Shown: one piece after another, positions 54,432-63,635 of the stretch | Position numbering within the stretch: position 1 is the stretch's first letter | Layout: each line of letters starts with the position of its first letter | Origin: Ferruginibacter sp. | Lineage (GTDB): Bacteria; Bacteroidota; Bacteroidia; Chitinophagales; Chitinophagaceae | NCBI GenBank assembly: GCA_028288705.1 | Contig: JAQBNH010000007.1 | Coordinates: 646,442 to 710,441 of the forward strand | DNA: 64,000 nucleotides | Direction: 5' to 3' | Notes under the pieces: model-generated | The model's database searches: none | What the model was told of the DNA's origin: nothing | What the model saw: the letters and a program-made list of their open reading frames with translations, nothing else | Program-made: the position numbers and the translations under genes

Positions 54432-55619
54432 TTAATAAGCAAGCTTGCCTTTAAGGGCTGCCACCGCATTTTCTAAATCACGGCGCTCTGTTTCAAACAT
54501 CGGCAGTTCGGCGCTGATGCGTTCCGCATTGTTTCCCTTCCACCGGTTTTTAGGTGCAGGATTTAACCAGGCGATATAAGCGGTGCGTTTGTTCAGTACT
54601 TTGATAAAATCAATCGTCTCTTTTAACCGCGCCGTTTCATTACAATTTCGCAATGCGCCTGCATCGCTGTAGATCAGGATCACGATATTTTTTTTATTCA
54701 GGTTAAACAACAACGTGCGAAGCGAGGCGGATTCTGTCCAGTCCTCATTTGTAAAAAGGTAATCGCCGTTTTCATTTTTCTGCGGGAGCTGGTAGAAATA
54801 CCAGGGGATCGCATGCGCATGTAAGTCGCTGGCGAACGCGCTGCTGCACAATTCTTTTCCGAACTCTTCCACAGCGATCATACTTTCCGACTGATCTAAA
54901 AAGATGAACAATTGTAATTGGTTCAGGATTCGTTTCTCATATTCCAGCGAAGAAAAATATCCCTGCTTCGCCGTGTGATCAATCGTCTTATCGATATCAA
55001 GGTCCGGGCCGTCTTCGCCTTCCTGTTTGTTTTTTAATGTTCGCCAGGCTTGTTGCATATGCCGGCTTTGAATCGGGAAATAATCATTGGTAAACAGGTA
55101 AGGAATTTGCTGCAACGGCAGGATCGTTTCTTTGGCTGTTTCAAATTTCAATACGCTCGCTTTACTGCTGTTGTGCTGGCTGATGGAGAATCTCGTGTTA
55201 CCATATGCAGTATCTTCTTCCAGGGAGATATCCGGTAATTTATCCGTCACCGGTTTCGCGTTATTTTCATCCGCTGGTTTTAATACTACATCTGGAAGCT
55301 TTGGATCGGTGGTAGTTGCGGGTTCTTTCACCTGCTCGTCCACCTGCGTCTTTTGGGCTGGGCCGTCTGTTGCCAGGGACGCAACAAATTGTAAGATCAT
55401 CTTGCGCCTTAGTTCCAGCAGGTCACGTAGCTTTTGTTTTTGATGATGAGATTTTAACCAGATCGTTTCAATGATAAAAGCAAAGTCGTCAAATGTTTTT
55501 ACCGGGTAGCCTGTTTCAAAAAGATCAAACAATAAATAGTATTCGTCCAGCCCCGGACTGATCCATTGCTTGTCTTCCCGCATCTCGTTGTACAAATGAT
55601 ATAGAATAGGTTCCGTCAT
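54432..55619 (-). CDS. von Willebrand A domain protein (MoxR partner)
   Basis: A 395-residue soluble protein. Residues 1-80 are helical, 85-165 are a low-complexity linker rich in Pro, Lys, Asp and Thr, and 230-395 form a vWA domain. The MIDAS metal site is intact as D242-x-S244-x-S246 in FLDQSESM, with a later Asp in YSDAG. vWA proteins of this type bind and are remodelled by MoxR ATPases. It overlaps the MoxR start region by 4 bases, so the two are probably made in a fixed ratio. No transmembrane helix is present. Confidence 0.88.
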   Translation of the reverse strand: MTEPILYHLYNEMREDKQWISPGLDEYYLLFDLFETGYPVKTFDDFAFIIETIWLKSHHQKQKLRDLLELRRKMILQFVASLATDGPAQKTQVDEQVKEPATTTDPKLPDVVLKPADENNAKPVTDKLPDISLEEDTAYGNTRFSISQHNSSKASVLKFETAKETILPLQQIPYLFTNDYFPIQSRHMQQAWRTLKNKQEGEDGPDLDIDKTIDHTAKQGYFSSLEYEKRILNQLQLFIFLDQSESMIAVEEFGKELCSSAFASDLHAHAIPWYFYQLPQKNENGDYLFTNEDWTESASLRTLLFNLNKKNIVILIYSDAGALRNCNETARLKETIDFIKVLNKRTAYIAWLNPAPKNRWKGNNAERISAELPMFETERRDLENAVAALKGKLAY

Positions 55620-56617
55620 GCCGGCTTATCCATTGTGTCTTTTTTGGCGAAGATCTGGATGCTCTCTACATCCTTCAATAAAGCCTGGTGATAAATCGGC
55701 ACACCATCTTCTTCCATATTAATTTTCTCTGTGCCCAGTGGCGTATAGAAATTGATCAGCTTTATCCAGTCGAGCAATTCGCTCGTGCTGATATTTTTGT
55801 TACTCGTGCCGCGCTCCGCAATTTTCTTCCGCCAGTATTTAAAGTTGGTCACGGAGTCTTTGATCAACGCGTCGGTGAGATCTGCATAATTTGACTTAAC
55901 GATTTCCGGTAACTGAATCTCTTCAAAGTCGATATAATGAAACATACAGCGCCGCAGGAATGCCGGTGGTAAAGGCTTCTCGTCATTGCTCGTGATAATG
56001 AACAATGGGCGGAATTCTTTATTCGCCCTGATCGTGATCGTATTTCCGTCTGCATCTTTTGCCTCGGGAATACTGAATTCCATCCGGTCGAGTTCGAGCA
56101 GGAGATCATTCGGAAAATCGATATCGGCCTTATCCACTTCATCGATCAACACCACCGGTGCGGAAATTAACCCCGGCTGGTTGCTTAATTGAAATGCCTG
56201 CCCCAATGCACCGAGTTCAATATATTTTCCACGAGAGTTGTAATTGCCGTTGGCATCTTTGTCTAAACTGATCTCCAAATTCTTCGCGTTATCACTTTTT
56301 ATATTGGCATCACTTAATCGCTGCAGATGATTGATGCTGTATAATCCGTGTTGCGCTTTACTGGAAGATTTTACATGCCACTCAAAATAATAGTCGCGGA
56401 AGTTTTCGCCGAACAGCTCTGCTGCCACTGCTTCTGCGAGCCGGCTTTTACCGCAGCCAGGTTCTCCCTTTATCAGGAGAGGACGTTTCAATAATTGTGC
56501 GAGCTGAACGGCCTTCACCAGGTTCGGCGATGGCAGGTAAGTATCAAGCCCGTATTTTTTACTGGCCTCTTTGTTAAGAAGGGCAGTGCCCTGGTACAAT
56601 GGAATGGGTGCCGGCAT
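55616..56617 (-). CDS. MoxR-family AAA+ ATPase
   Basis: A 333-residue AAA+ ATPase. Walker A is GEPGCGKS at 51-58, Walker B is VVLIDEVD at 155-162, sensor 1 is the Asn in ITSND near 211, and the arginine-finger region is FLRRC near 221. MoxR proteins act as chaperones for vWA-domain partners; the vWA gene follows with a 4-base overlap. It lies 15 bases after the caspase-STAND gene. Placing an NTPase switch beside two proteases and a vWA protein points to a regulated effector-release mechanism, which is inference. Confidence 0.93.
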   Translation of the reverse strand: MPAPIPLYQGTALLNKEASKKYGLDTYLPSPNLVKAVQLAQLLKRPLLIKGEPGCGKSRLAEAVAAELFGENFRDYYFEWHVKSSSKAQHGLYSINHLQRLSDANIKSDNAKNLEISLDKDANGNYNSRGKYIELGALGQAFQLSNQPGLISAPVVLIDEVDKADIDFPNDLLLELDRMEFSIPEAKDADGNTITIRANKEFRPLFIITSNDEKPLPPAFLRRCMFHYIDFEEIQLPEIVKSNYADLTDALIKDSVTNFKYWRKKIAERGTSNKNISTSELLDWIKLINFYTPLGTEKINMEEDGVPIYHQALLKDVESIQIFAKKDTMDKPA

Positions 56618-56632
56618 ATTTCGTTGTTTACG

Positions 56633-58306
56633 TTATTGTGGGTCTAGAATTTGAATGGCTAATTCTTCACATTCGGCCTGGCGGCAAATACTGCTGAGCA
56701 TGCTGCCGGGAAATCCTTTCGTGGAACTGATCAGGTCGTCGATCTTCTCTAATAATATATTTTCAAACAATGCGTCAAATTCATCAAGGTCTGATTTACC
56801 TCTTGCTGCTACCGACCTCCGCATCCTGTCGTACCATTCCTTTGCCTTAATGCTGTCCATACATTCGATCTTCGGCATGTACACCGTATCAATGTCGAAG
56901 ATATTTTTGCCGCCATACAATTTTTCATAATCGCAATCCTGCTCATCCACCACAAAGATGAACAGGCCTTTATCATCCGCGTTTACTTTATTGATCGCGC
57001 TCACGAATTGCGCTACCTGGTCCATGAATTCTTTCTTGTCTTTTTCACGCCAGCTTTCCTGGATGCCGTCATCGGTGTAAAAGATCAGTTCCAACACGAT
57101 ATGTGTTTTTTGCAGCACGGATAAAATATAATTGTGCAGTGCGTCAAGTGCTGTAAAACTTTTATTGAATTTGCTGAATGCGGCATTGAATACCTGCAGG
57201 ATGCGTTGGTTCCAGTCTCCTGCGTCGAGGGTGGGATTGATGCGTAACGCATTCTGTTTATAGCCGGGAAACGAGACCGATATTTTCGCCTGGTGCGATA
57301 CATGCCGTAAGCCACAGTTTTGCGTGCCCGTGAAGATCGCGAACAGGTTGGCATTCTTTGCAGCAAGATCGATGAAGCGTGCCTTTTGTTTATCGTAATT
57401 TAATTCGGCTAAATTCAATTGCAGGAACTCGCGCCGCTTTTGAATATTCAGCACTTCCTGTTTCGTATGCAGGATGAATTGTCCGCTGTTCGGCAGTGTT
57501 GATAGACTCAATCTGCCCCAGTAAGATTTCTGCTCTTCATCATTAACGAATGCTGCATCCAGCCGCGCAGCAAGATCACTGATCAAAAATTTTCTTTCAT
57601 TGAATTTAGTGAGGGCTTCCACCAGTTTCTCTGTAAAGCAGCTGCCCCGGTTTGGTCCGCCCGATTTGGAATCTTCATTACTCCTGCTGGAAACTATGGC
57701 CCAGCTGGACAATTCATGCCCGTCTATTTTGGCTGCATTAGCAATATCGTTCTGCTTTTTTATTTCGTTGAAGATCTGGCCGGACCGGCAGGAGTCGGAG
57801 ATCAATAAAAAGTTTTCGGTGCAAACTTGTTTTAAGAGGGGTATAAAATGATCGTAAGCAAGGACCTCATCATAAGAAAATTCTTTGCAGCCATAAGGAA
57901 TCCAGCAACCCATTTCTGTGAGTCCCTGTTTTACGGAGCCACCATGCCCGGAGAAATAAATGATGAGGTTGTTGTTTAGCTGGTTGGCGGTTTGGTTCTT
58001 TACAAAATGCTGAATCCTCGACAGGATCTTTTGTTTGCCCGCATTATCATTCAACAGGATCGGCTCTGCCGTATCGTCTTCCCGGTAAAGTTCAAACTGC
58101 TCGTATTTTGTGGTGAGTACGGCTGCCAGATCACGGCAATCCTTTTCGCAATTCTTATTTTCGAAATTTTTTACAAACGAACAATCGTAGCGGTCGATGC
58201 CGATGGCGATCAGGTAATTAATCGGGATACCGGTGCCGGCTGCAGTGCCGGGAGTTGACACAACTGTTCCGAGCGATTTTAAATTATCGTCTTTCTCTTC
58301 AGGCAT
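56633..58306 (-). CDS. Caspase-like protease with C-terminal degenerate STAND-like module
   Basis: A 557-residue protein. The caspase domain (about 28-285) has YLIAIGIDRY, catalytic H121 in YFSGHGG and C173 in the canonical DSCRSG, so it should be active with the specificity typical of C14 proteases. From about residue 296 to 545 lies a module beginning LNLAELNYDKQ, then FAIFTGTQNCGLRHV, where a Walker A loop would be expected but lacks GK(S/T). This resembles the inactive STAND modules attached to effectors of MoxR-vWA systems. There is no signal peptide. It sits between subtilase and MoxR with gaps of 13 and 15 bases. Confidence 0.88.
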   Translation of the reverse strand: MPEEKDDNLKSLGTVVSTPGTAAGTGIPINYLIAIGIDRYDCSFVKNFENKNCEKDCRDLAAVLTTKYEQFELYREDDTAEPILLNDNAGKQKILSRIQHFVKNQTANQLNNNLIIYFSGHGGSVKQGLTEMGCWIPYGCKEFSYDEVLAYDHFIPLLKQVCTENFLLISDSCRSGQIFNEIKKQNDIANAAKIDGHELSSWAIVSSRSNEDSKSGGPNRGSCFTEKLVEALTKFNERKFLISDLAARLDAAFVNDEEQKSYWGRLSLSTLPNSGQFILHTKQEVLNIQKRREFLQLNLAELNYDKQKARFIDLAAKNANLFAIFTGTQNCGLRHVSHQAKISVSFPGYKQNALRINPTLDAGDWNQRILQVFNAAFSKFNKSFTALDALHNYILSVLQKTHIVLELIFYTDDGIQESWREKDKKEFMDQVAQFVSAINKVNADDKGLFIFVVDEQDCDYEKLYGGKNIFDIDTVYMPKIECMDSIKAKEWYDRMRRSVAARGKSDLDEFDALFENILLEKIDDLISSTKGFPGSMLSSICRQAECEELAIQILDPQ

Positions 58307-58319
58307 ACATAATATTCGG

Positions 58320-59978
58320 TTAGCTGATGCTCTGTTGGTTGATCATCATTTGCATTCTTTCCTTTAACCTTTCCGAGGCTTTTGGATGTTGAATCACTGC
58401 ATTCGCGAAGCGGATCTTTTCTTCTTTCGTTAAGTCTTCCAGTGTTTTTTCTTCGTTCTGCAGGATGGCTTGTAATGTTTCATCTGTGAGGACCAGTTGT
58501 GCCAGTTCTGTCTCCAGCATATCGTCTTCGGCCATGGCCATATCTTCTTCCATTCCTTTAATGCCGAGCACCACTTTAAAAAAGGGCAGGAACACTTTAT
58601 CACGGTCCTGTTTTGTTAATGATGCTGCAGGAGCCACCGGAATATCCAGCATATCCGCCGCATGCAGGATGCCGTTGCCATAATATCTTTTATAGTCATT
58701 TTCGAAATTGCCGTTAGCTGTGTTGATGGTTTTTTCTGCCGAATCAAACATCGCTTTACGGATCGCTTCCACACGCATCCAGCCTTCCGGCAGCGCCATC
58801 AGGTCATCATAGTATTTACTGTAATACAAAGCGGCTGCCGACGCAATTTGCGGCGTCGCAGAGGACGTACCGTCACCACGGATGCCTACCACGTCATCAT
58901 ATTTATAGGTGGCCCAGGGTACATTAGGCGTGAAGGCAGCGATGGCAGTATTCATTAATGATTGCGGACCATAGTTGCCTTCCATGATATGAAAACTCCC
59001 ATCACCACCGGGTTTGGCATAAGGTGATTTATCATAGGTTACACCACAGGCCGCCACAACGCGGTTAAACCTGGCGGGATAGATCATCGTGCGTGTCGGC
59101 AATTTTTTATAATTATTTCCGGCCGCGGTTACAATGAAAATGCCTTTTTCGTAGGCGAGGTTAACGATATCTGCCCAGGCCTTACTGGCCACGCCACCCA
59201 TGCTCATCGTCACCACGTGTACACGTGTTGATTCATCATTGTACAATTCATTCACGATATAATCCATGGCCTTTACAAACGTGCCGGTCTTAAACAGTAC
59301 GACACTTTTCGCAATGCGGATCGGCACAATTTCAATACTGTCATACAAGCCGATATAATCATCAAAGCCTCCGTTGAGCATCGATACTTTTCCGCCGGCA
59401 AGAATGCTCAATGTGCCGGTTCCATGCCCCGGCATTTGCAGTTTCCCATCACTAAACTGGTCTTCCGCATTATGGCTGCGTGCTTCTTCTCCTTCCACAA
59501 AATTCCGCTGCAGGTCTTCACGGATCATTGCCTTGGCGGGGAAAGAAATATGCTTGCGCGAGAAACCTGTATCCAGGTGCGCAATGCGAACGACCTTTTT
59601 AGTGGCCGAAGCGGCCACGGTTTCCTTCGCCCGCTTTAATTGGGAATGTTCATCGTCCATATGCCAGATCCCCGGTGCATCAGGGCTTGGCCAGTAATCA
59701 ATGAATGTATAATAATCGTCTTTCGACCCATCGCCTTTCGTTTCCATCTCCTGGCCATACTTGTAAAAAGCTTCGCTGCTGTCGATATCGGGTTCTGCAA
59801 ATGAATACCCGTTTTCTTCCACCACGTCATGGGCGGTATCCCAGGGACTCTGCCCGTTGCTGGCAGGGATGATTTTTACGGGATCAACATCTTTGAGATA
59901 GATGAGGTCTTTGTCAGCACTGTCAAAATCGCGGTCGGTTGTTTTGAGGCTGACGATTAGTTTTGTTTGGTCCGGCAT
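58320..59978 (-). CDS. Subtilisin-like serine protease (S8), no signal peptide
   Basis: A 552-residue protease, first gene of the six-gene operon. The triad is complete: D136 in AHLDTGFS, H185 in PGHGTGTL and S372 in GDGTSSATP, with the oxyanion Asn in TAAGNN near 288. No signal peptide precedes it; residues 1-125 are an acidic N-terminal region that could act as an inhibitory prodomain. The C-terminal 100 residues are helical and acidic (EEDMAMAEDDMLETELAQL). An intracellular subtilase beside caspases suggests a protease cascade, as inference. Its predicted promoter lies about 95 bases upstream. Confidence 0.92.
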   Translation of the reverse strand: MPDQTKLIVSLKTTDRDFDSADKDLIYLKDVDPVKIIPASNGQSPWDTAHDVVEENGYSFAEPDIDSSEAFYKYGQEMETKGDGSKDDYYTFIDYWPSPDAPGIWHMDDEHSQLKRAKETVAASATKKVVRIAHLDTGFSRKHISFPAKAMIREDLQRNFVEGEEARSHNAEDQFSDGKLQMPGHGTGTLSILAGGKVSMLNGGFDDYIGLYDSIEIVPIRIAKSVVLFKTGTFVKAMDYIVNELYNDESTRVHVVTMSMGGVASKAWADIVNLAYEKGIFIVTAAGNNYKKLPTRTMIYPARFNRVVAACGVTYDKSPYAKPGGDGSFHIMEGNYGPQSLMNTAIAAFTPNVPWATYKYDDVVGIRGDGTSSATPQIASAAALYYSKYYDDLMALPEGWMRVEAIRKAMFDSAEKTINTANGNFENDYKRYYGNGILHAADMLDIPVAPAASLTKQDRDKVFLPFFKVVLGIKGMEEDMAMAEDDMLETELAQLVLTDETLQAILQNEEKTLEDLTKEEKIRFANAVIQHPKASERLKERMQMMINQQSIS

Positions 59979-60079
59979 AAGCGCTTTTTAATAGAATGAA
60001 TAATCGGTATTTCATATGCTATCGTTTCTTAAAAATGCTGCCGCGGTTTCTCAACCTTGGCTGTCCCATGCCCGGGATA

Positions 60080-60110
60080 TAAATATATGTAATATTAATA
60101 GCATATCAAA
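60080..60110 (-). promoter_or_regulatory. Predicted operon promoter, TTTG-N19-TATATTTA
   Basis: On the minus strand TTTG (60107-60110) and TATATTTA (60080-60087) are 19 bases apart. The leader to the subtilase ATG would be about 95 bases. It faces away from the promoter of the GAF gene within the same 226-base gap. Confidence 0.55.
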
Positions 60111-60157
60111 ACCGGTTTATTTTCGCAGCGCAAACAACATGCAGGCATAGACGAGGC

Positions 60158-60188
60158 TTGATATTCGCTGAAAAGCAGCATACATTTA
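60158..60188 (+). promoter_or_regulatory. Predicted promoter of the GAF-protein gene, TTG-N20-TACATTTA
   Basis: TTG at 60158-60160 and TACATTTA at 60181-60188 are 20 bases apart. The predicted leader is about 10 bases. The -7 box differs from that of the caspase-lipase gene in one base. Confidence 0.55.
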
Positions 60189-60204
60189 TACATAAAAACA
60201 ACAG

Positions 60205-62559
60205 ATGCAAAACCAGGTTTTATATCTCGCTCCACCGATTGAACAGGGCGCTGCGCGCGAGGTGCTGAGTTTTGCGCCTTTCCTCGATTACCTGCGTCAA
60301 AGACGTGATGCCACCGACAAAACGAAGAACCGTTTTTTCAGTTACGTGGTAGAACAGTTTGAACAGCACCCCGAACTTTTGTCGCCGATTGATGTCACGC
60401 ATGCTGTTCAGTACCCGGAACAATTGCAGCTGATCTATAACCTGCTTGCCGCGATTGTGGAGGATGAAGACAAACAACTCTGGGCATTGTGTATGCCGGT
60501 GCAGCCAACCGTATTTTATTCCAGCAATGCATTCTCGCGGCTGATCACAACACCCGGTAAAGTAGAACTGAAGAAAGAGATCATCAAAAAAGATCCGATG
60601 GAATTTCAGCGGAGCCAACTGGAAACAGCTTATTCTGTCGTCCTCGAGAAATGCTATGGGGTGCCCTGTTTTTTCCCGCGCGAAATGATCCATTCGTTAC
60701 ATGACGATGAAAACGGTCTGCTGAAGTTTTACCGCATGGCATTGGATACAAGATTTATTGAAGTAGAATTGTTAGGGCCGCTACCCGCATTCGACCTGGC
60801 TGCTTTACAAGCCGCCGCACTGGAAGGAAAAGATGCGCTGCAGCTGCTGCAGGAACGCTTGCCGCTCGATCTTTTTGGCTTTCATGGTTTTGGAATCATT
60901 GATGTAACAGAAGTAACGGCACAATACGCGATTGAAAATATTAAAGACATCATTGTAAATAAATCGGCAACGGATGAAGCCTATTATCCTGATGTCATCC
61001 GTTCGCTGAAGGCGTTGATGGGTAACAAGGATATCGACTTCGGTTTATTGCCGGTGCTGCAGGTGAATGGAAAACTGATCTTCAATGACGAGATCTGTAT
61101 GAACAGCCAGCTGATGCTGCTGGCCAGGAAGCAGGGTGTTGCAGAACAGGCTTACCTCTCGCTGGCGGAAGAATATTTCCGGCGCCCGCACCTGATTTTT
61201 TACAACGATGTAAATGCGGTAGATGAAACGGCGCACCGCTATGCAGGTTTTTTAAAAGCCGACCATATCCACGGCTATGCCTTGCTGCCGGTGTATTTCA
61301 ATAAATATTTATGCGGGGTGCTGGAAGTGTATTCGCGGAAAAAAGGGTTGCTGACAGAAAATTTATTGACGCGCCTTGATCCTGCGATTCCTTTATTATC
61401 GCAATTGTTGAAAACCAATATCGATGAGTTCAATGCGTCGATCGACCGGGTGATCAAAGAAAAGTTTACGGTCATCCAGCCCTCGGTGCAGTGGAAGTTC
61501 AACGATGTGGCCTGGCATTATTTGCGCGAACGCGACGGGCAGAAGAAAGCGGCAGAATTACAGGAAGTCTTTTTTGAAAAAGTGCATCCCCTGTATGGCG
61601 CAATCGATGTGCGCAATTCGACCGTGGAAAGAAATATGGCGCTGAACAAAGATCTCGGGATTGAATTCGGCGTGCTGATCGATGTGTTTGAAAAACTGAA
61701 GGAAGCTTCGGGCTTTGGCTTACTGGATGAGAAAATATTTTCCTGTAAAAAATGGCTGGCGCGCATCCGGCATCCGTCGGGCTTTACGAGGGAAGGCGAA
61801 CTGAATCAATTTTTAGAAGAAGAGATCCGGCCTTTCCTGCAACAGTTTTCGAAAGGTCATCCGCAACGCGAACAAATTGTGCAAGCGTACTACGATGCTA
61901 CCAACGAAGAGACCGGCGTCGCGACGGAAAGTCAGCGTCAGCTGGAGACCTCCATGAATACCGTGATCGCCGCAGTGAATGATTTATTGGAAAAGATGCA
62001 GGCGAGCGTGCAGCAATCTTATCCCTGTTATTTTGAAAAGTTCCGTACCGACGGCGTGGAGTATGATATCTATATCGGTCAGTCGATCGCACCGGATCTT
62101 CCTTTCAGCGAGATCTATTTAAATAATTTACGCCTGCTGCAACTGAGTTCGATGGCAGAGATCGCACGGCATACGCATGCCTTGCTGAAAGGCTTACAAC
62201 GCCCGGTGGAAACTACGCAGCTTATCTTCATTCATGCGCACCCGATCGATATAAAATTCCGTCAGGACGAAAAAAGATTCGATGTAGAAGGTGCTTACAA
62301 TATCCGTTATCACGTGGTAAAAAAACGCATTGATAAAGTTTCGGTGAAGGGCAGTATGGAACGATTGACGCAACCAAATAAGATTGCGATGGTCTATTTT
62401 AACCAGAAAGAAGCGGATGAATATATTTCCTATATCCGTTACCTGCAGGGACAAAAGATCCTGGAAGACGACCTGGAAAATTTAGTCTTACAGGAATTGC
62501 AGGGCATCTCCGGCTTAAGGGCCTTGCGTGTGGGCGTGCGCCTCAGTAATGAACCCTGA
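60205..62559 (+). CDS. 784-residue GAF-domain protein, possible sensor of the caspase cluster
   Basis: A soluble 784-residue protein without signal peptide or membrane helix. The region around residues 300-420 reads like a GAF domain (YAGFLKADHIHGYALLPV then YLCGVLEVYSRKKGLL). The rest is helical and acidic, with no catalytic motif found. The N-terminal 250 residues and the C-terminal 350 residues are not recognised. It is divergent from the protease operon and shares a similar promoter, so it may sense a ligand for the system. It could also be an unrelated neighbour. Confidence 0.72.
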   Translation: MQNQVLYLAPPIEQGAAREVLSFAPFLDYLRQRRDATDKTKNRFFSYVVEQFEQHPELLSPIDVTHAVQYPEQLQLIYNLLAAIVEDEDKQLWALCMPVQPTVFYSSNAFSRLITTPGKVELKKEIIKKDPMEFQRSQLETAYSVVLEKCYGVPCFFPREMIHSLHDDENGLLKFYRMALDTRFIEVELLGPLPAFDLAALQAAALEGKDALQLLQERLPLDLFGFHGFGIIDVTEVTAQYAIENIKDIIVNKSATDEAYYPDVIRSLKALMGNKDIDFGLLPVLQVNGKLIFNDEICMNSQLMLLARKQGVAEQAYLSLAEEYFRRPHLIFYNDVNAVDETAHRYAGFLKADHIHGYALLPVYFNKYLCGVLEVYSRKKGLLTENLLTRLDPAIPLLSQLLKTNIDEFNASIDRVIKEKFTVIQPSVQWKFNDVAWHYLRERDGQKKAAELQEVFFEKVHPLYGAIDVRNSTVERNMALNKDLGIEFGVLIDVFEKLKEASGFGLLDEKIFSCKKWLARIRHPSGFTREGELNQFLEEEIRPFLQQFSKGHPQREQIVQAYYDATNEETGVATESQRQLETSMNTVIAAVNDLLEKMQASVQQSYPCYFEKFRTDGVEYDIYIGQSIAPDLPFSEIYLNNLRLLQLSSMAEIARHTHALLKGLQRPVETTQLIFIHAHPIDIKFRQDEKRFDVEGAYNIRYHVVKKRIDKVSVKGSMERLTQPNKIAMVYFNQKEADEYISYIRYLQGQKILEDDLENLVLQELQGISGLRALRVGVRLSNEP

Positions 62560-62810
62560 CTTCACCGTCGTGAAATCCTTAGCTATTAATCAACCAAAAG
62601 AATCATATCAGCACTTCGCCTTCCAACCACCGGGCAGGGGCCTGGAAGGGGTCTGCTATTACTCTGGTAGGGGGTATCCGTGTCAAACTATACGTAAGAC
62701 CCCTGTCAGACTGATACAAGCCTGGTAGAAGAGTAAACCAAAACCGGCAGAAAATAGTCATAAAATATCCTGCCGTCAATTGAGCAGGTACGGCATGTTA
62801 CATCGGATGA
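62560..62810. other. Intergenic stretch with two inverted repeats
   Basis: No gene is seen in these 251 bases between convergent genes. AGGGGTCT (62647-62654) pairs with AGACCCCT (62697-62704), and CGGCAG (62745-62750) pairs with CTGCCG (62770-62775). Neither is followed by a T tract. They may form an mRNA 3' structure or weak terminators. Confidence 0.4.
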
Positions 62811-63635
62811 TCAGGAAAATAAAGAGAGTTGTTCCGGCCGCATCATAAAGGCCGCACGGCGTTGCGATCCCAGGCTGGCATGGATACGAAAGACCGGGCT
62901 CTGTTCATCGCGGGAGGCGATCGTAACTTTAGTGCCGCCGGCCACTTCGCTGAACATTTTCTCTACCAGCAGCGGGCAATTATTGTCTTTAGATAAATGC
63001 GCCAGCAATAAATGCGACATATATTTTGGGCGATGGGCAATGAACACTTCGAGCGCCTGTTTGTTGGATAAATGCCCGTGGCCGTTACGGATGCGGTTCT
63101 TTAAAAAATAAGGATAGCGTCCGTTCTCCAGCATCGTTTCATCATAATTTGCTTCTAAAAATGCAGCATGGCAGCGGCTGAAATTAGCGATCAGCTGATC
63201 GCAGGGCCGGCCGATATCCGTGAACACGCCAACGTTGATGCCTTTGCTGCTGATCGTAAAACTGCAGGGGTCGCCCGCATCATGGTATTTGGGAAATGCC
63301 GAAACGGACAATTCACCGATGCTGATCGTTTCCCTCGAATGCACATGGTTTACCTGGGGCTTTTTTACGACGCAGCCGCTGTGGGTTCGCGCCGTGGCAA
63401 AAACGGGTAACTGGTAGCGTTCAGACAAAACTGTTAGTCCCTTGATATGATCCGCATGTTCGTGTGTAATAAAGATGGCTTTTACCTTCTTCATCGACAG
63501 GCCAAGGATCTCCATGCGGCGCTCTGTTTCTTTACAGGAAATCCCGGCATCTACCAGCACGGCTTCGCTGTCGTTACCAATATAGTAACAGTTGCCGTTG
63601 CTGCCGGAATTAAGTGAGCTGATGTAAAGCGACAT
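62811..63635 (-). CDS. MBL-fold metallo-hydrolase, YycJ/WalJ type
   Basis: A 274-residue metallo-beta-lactamase-fold protein. The zinc motif THEHADH is near residue 58, preceded by the conserved start SLNSGSNGNCYYIGND and followed by HDAGDP and GHLSNKQALE histidine patterns. This fits the YycJ/WalJ group of single-domain metallo-hydrolases, linked to DNA processing or repair in Firmicutes. The length is normal. About 290 bases of repeat-rich sequence lie between it and the IS element. Confidence 0.88.
   Translation of the reverse strand: MSLYISSLNSGSNGNCYYIGNDSEAVLVDAGISCKETERRMEILGLSMKKVKAIFITHEHADHIKGLTVLSERYQLPVFATARTHSGCVVKKPQVNHVHSRETISIGELSVSAFPKYHDAGDPCSFTISSKGINVGVFTDIGRPCDQLIANFSRCHAAFLEANYDETMLENGRYPYFLKNRIRNGHGHLSNKQALEVFIAHRPKYMSHLLLAHLSKDNNCPLLVEKMFSEVAGGTKVTIASRDEQSPVFRIHASLGSQRRAAFMMRPEQLSLFS

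Noticed and set aside
46411..59978. CRISPR-associated caspase system (Craspase-like) or CBASS
   Set aside because: There is no Cas protein, guide array, cyclic nucleotide synthase or TPR-CHAT protein; the MoxR-vWA pair points to a different organisation.
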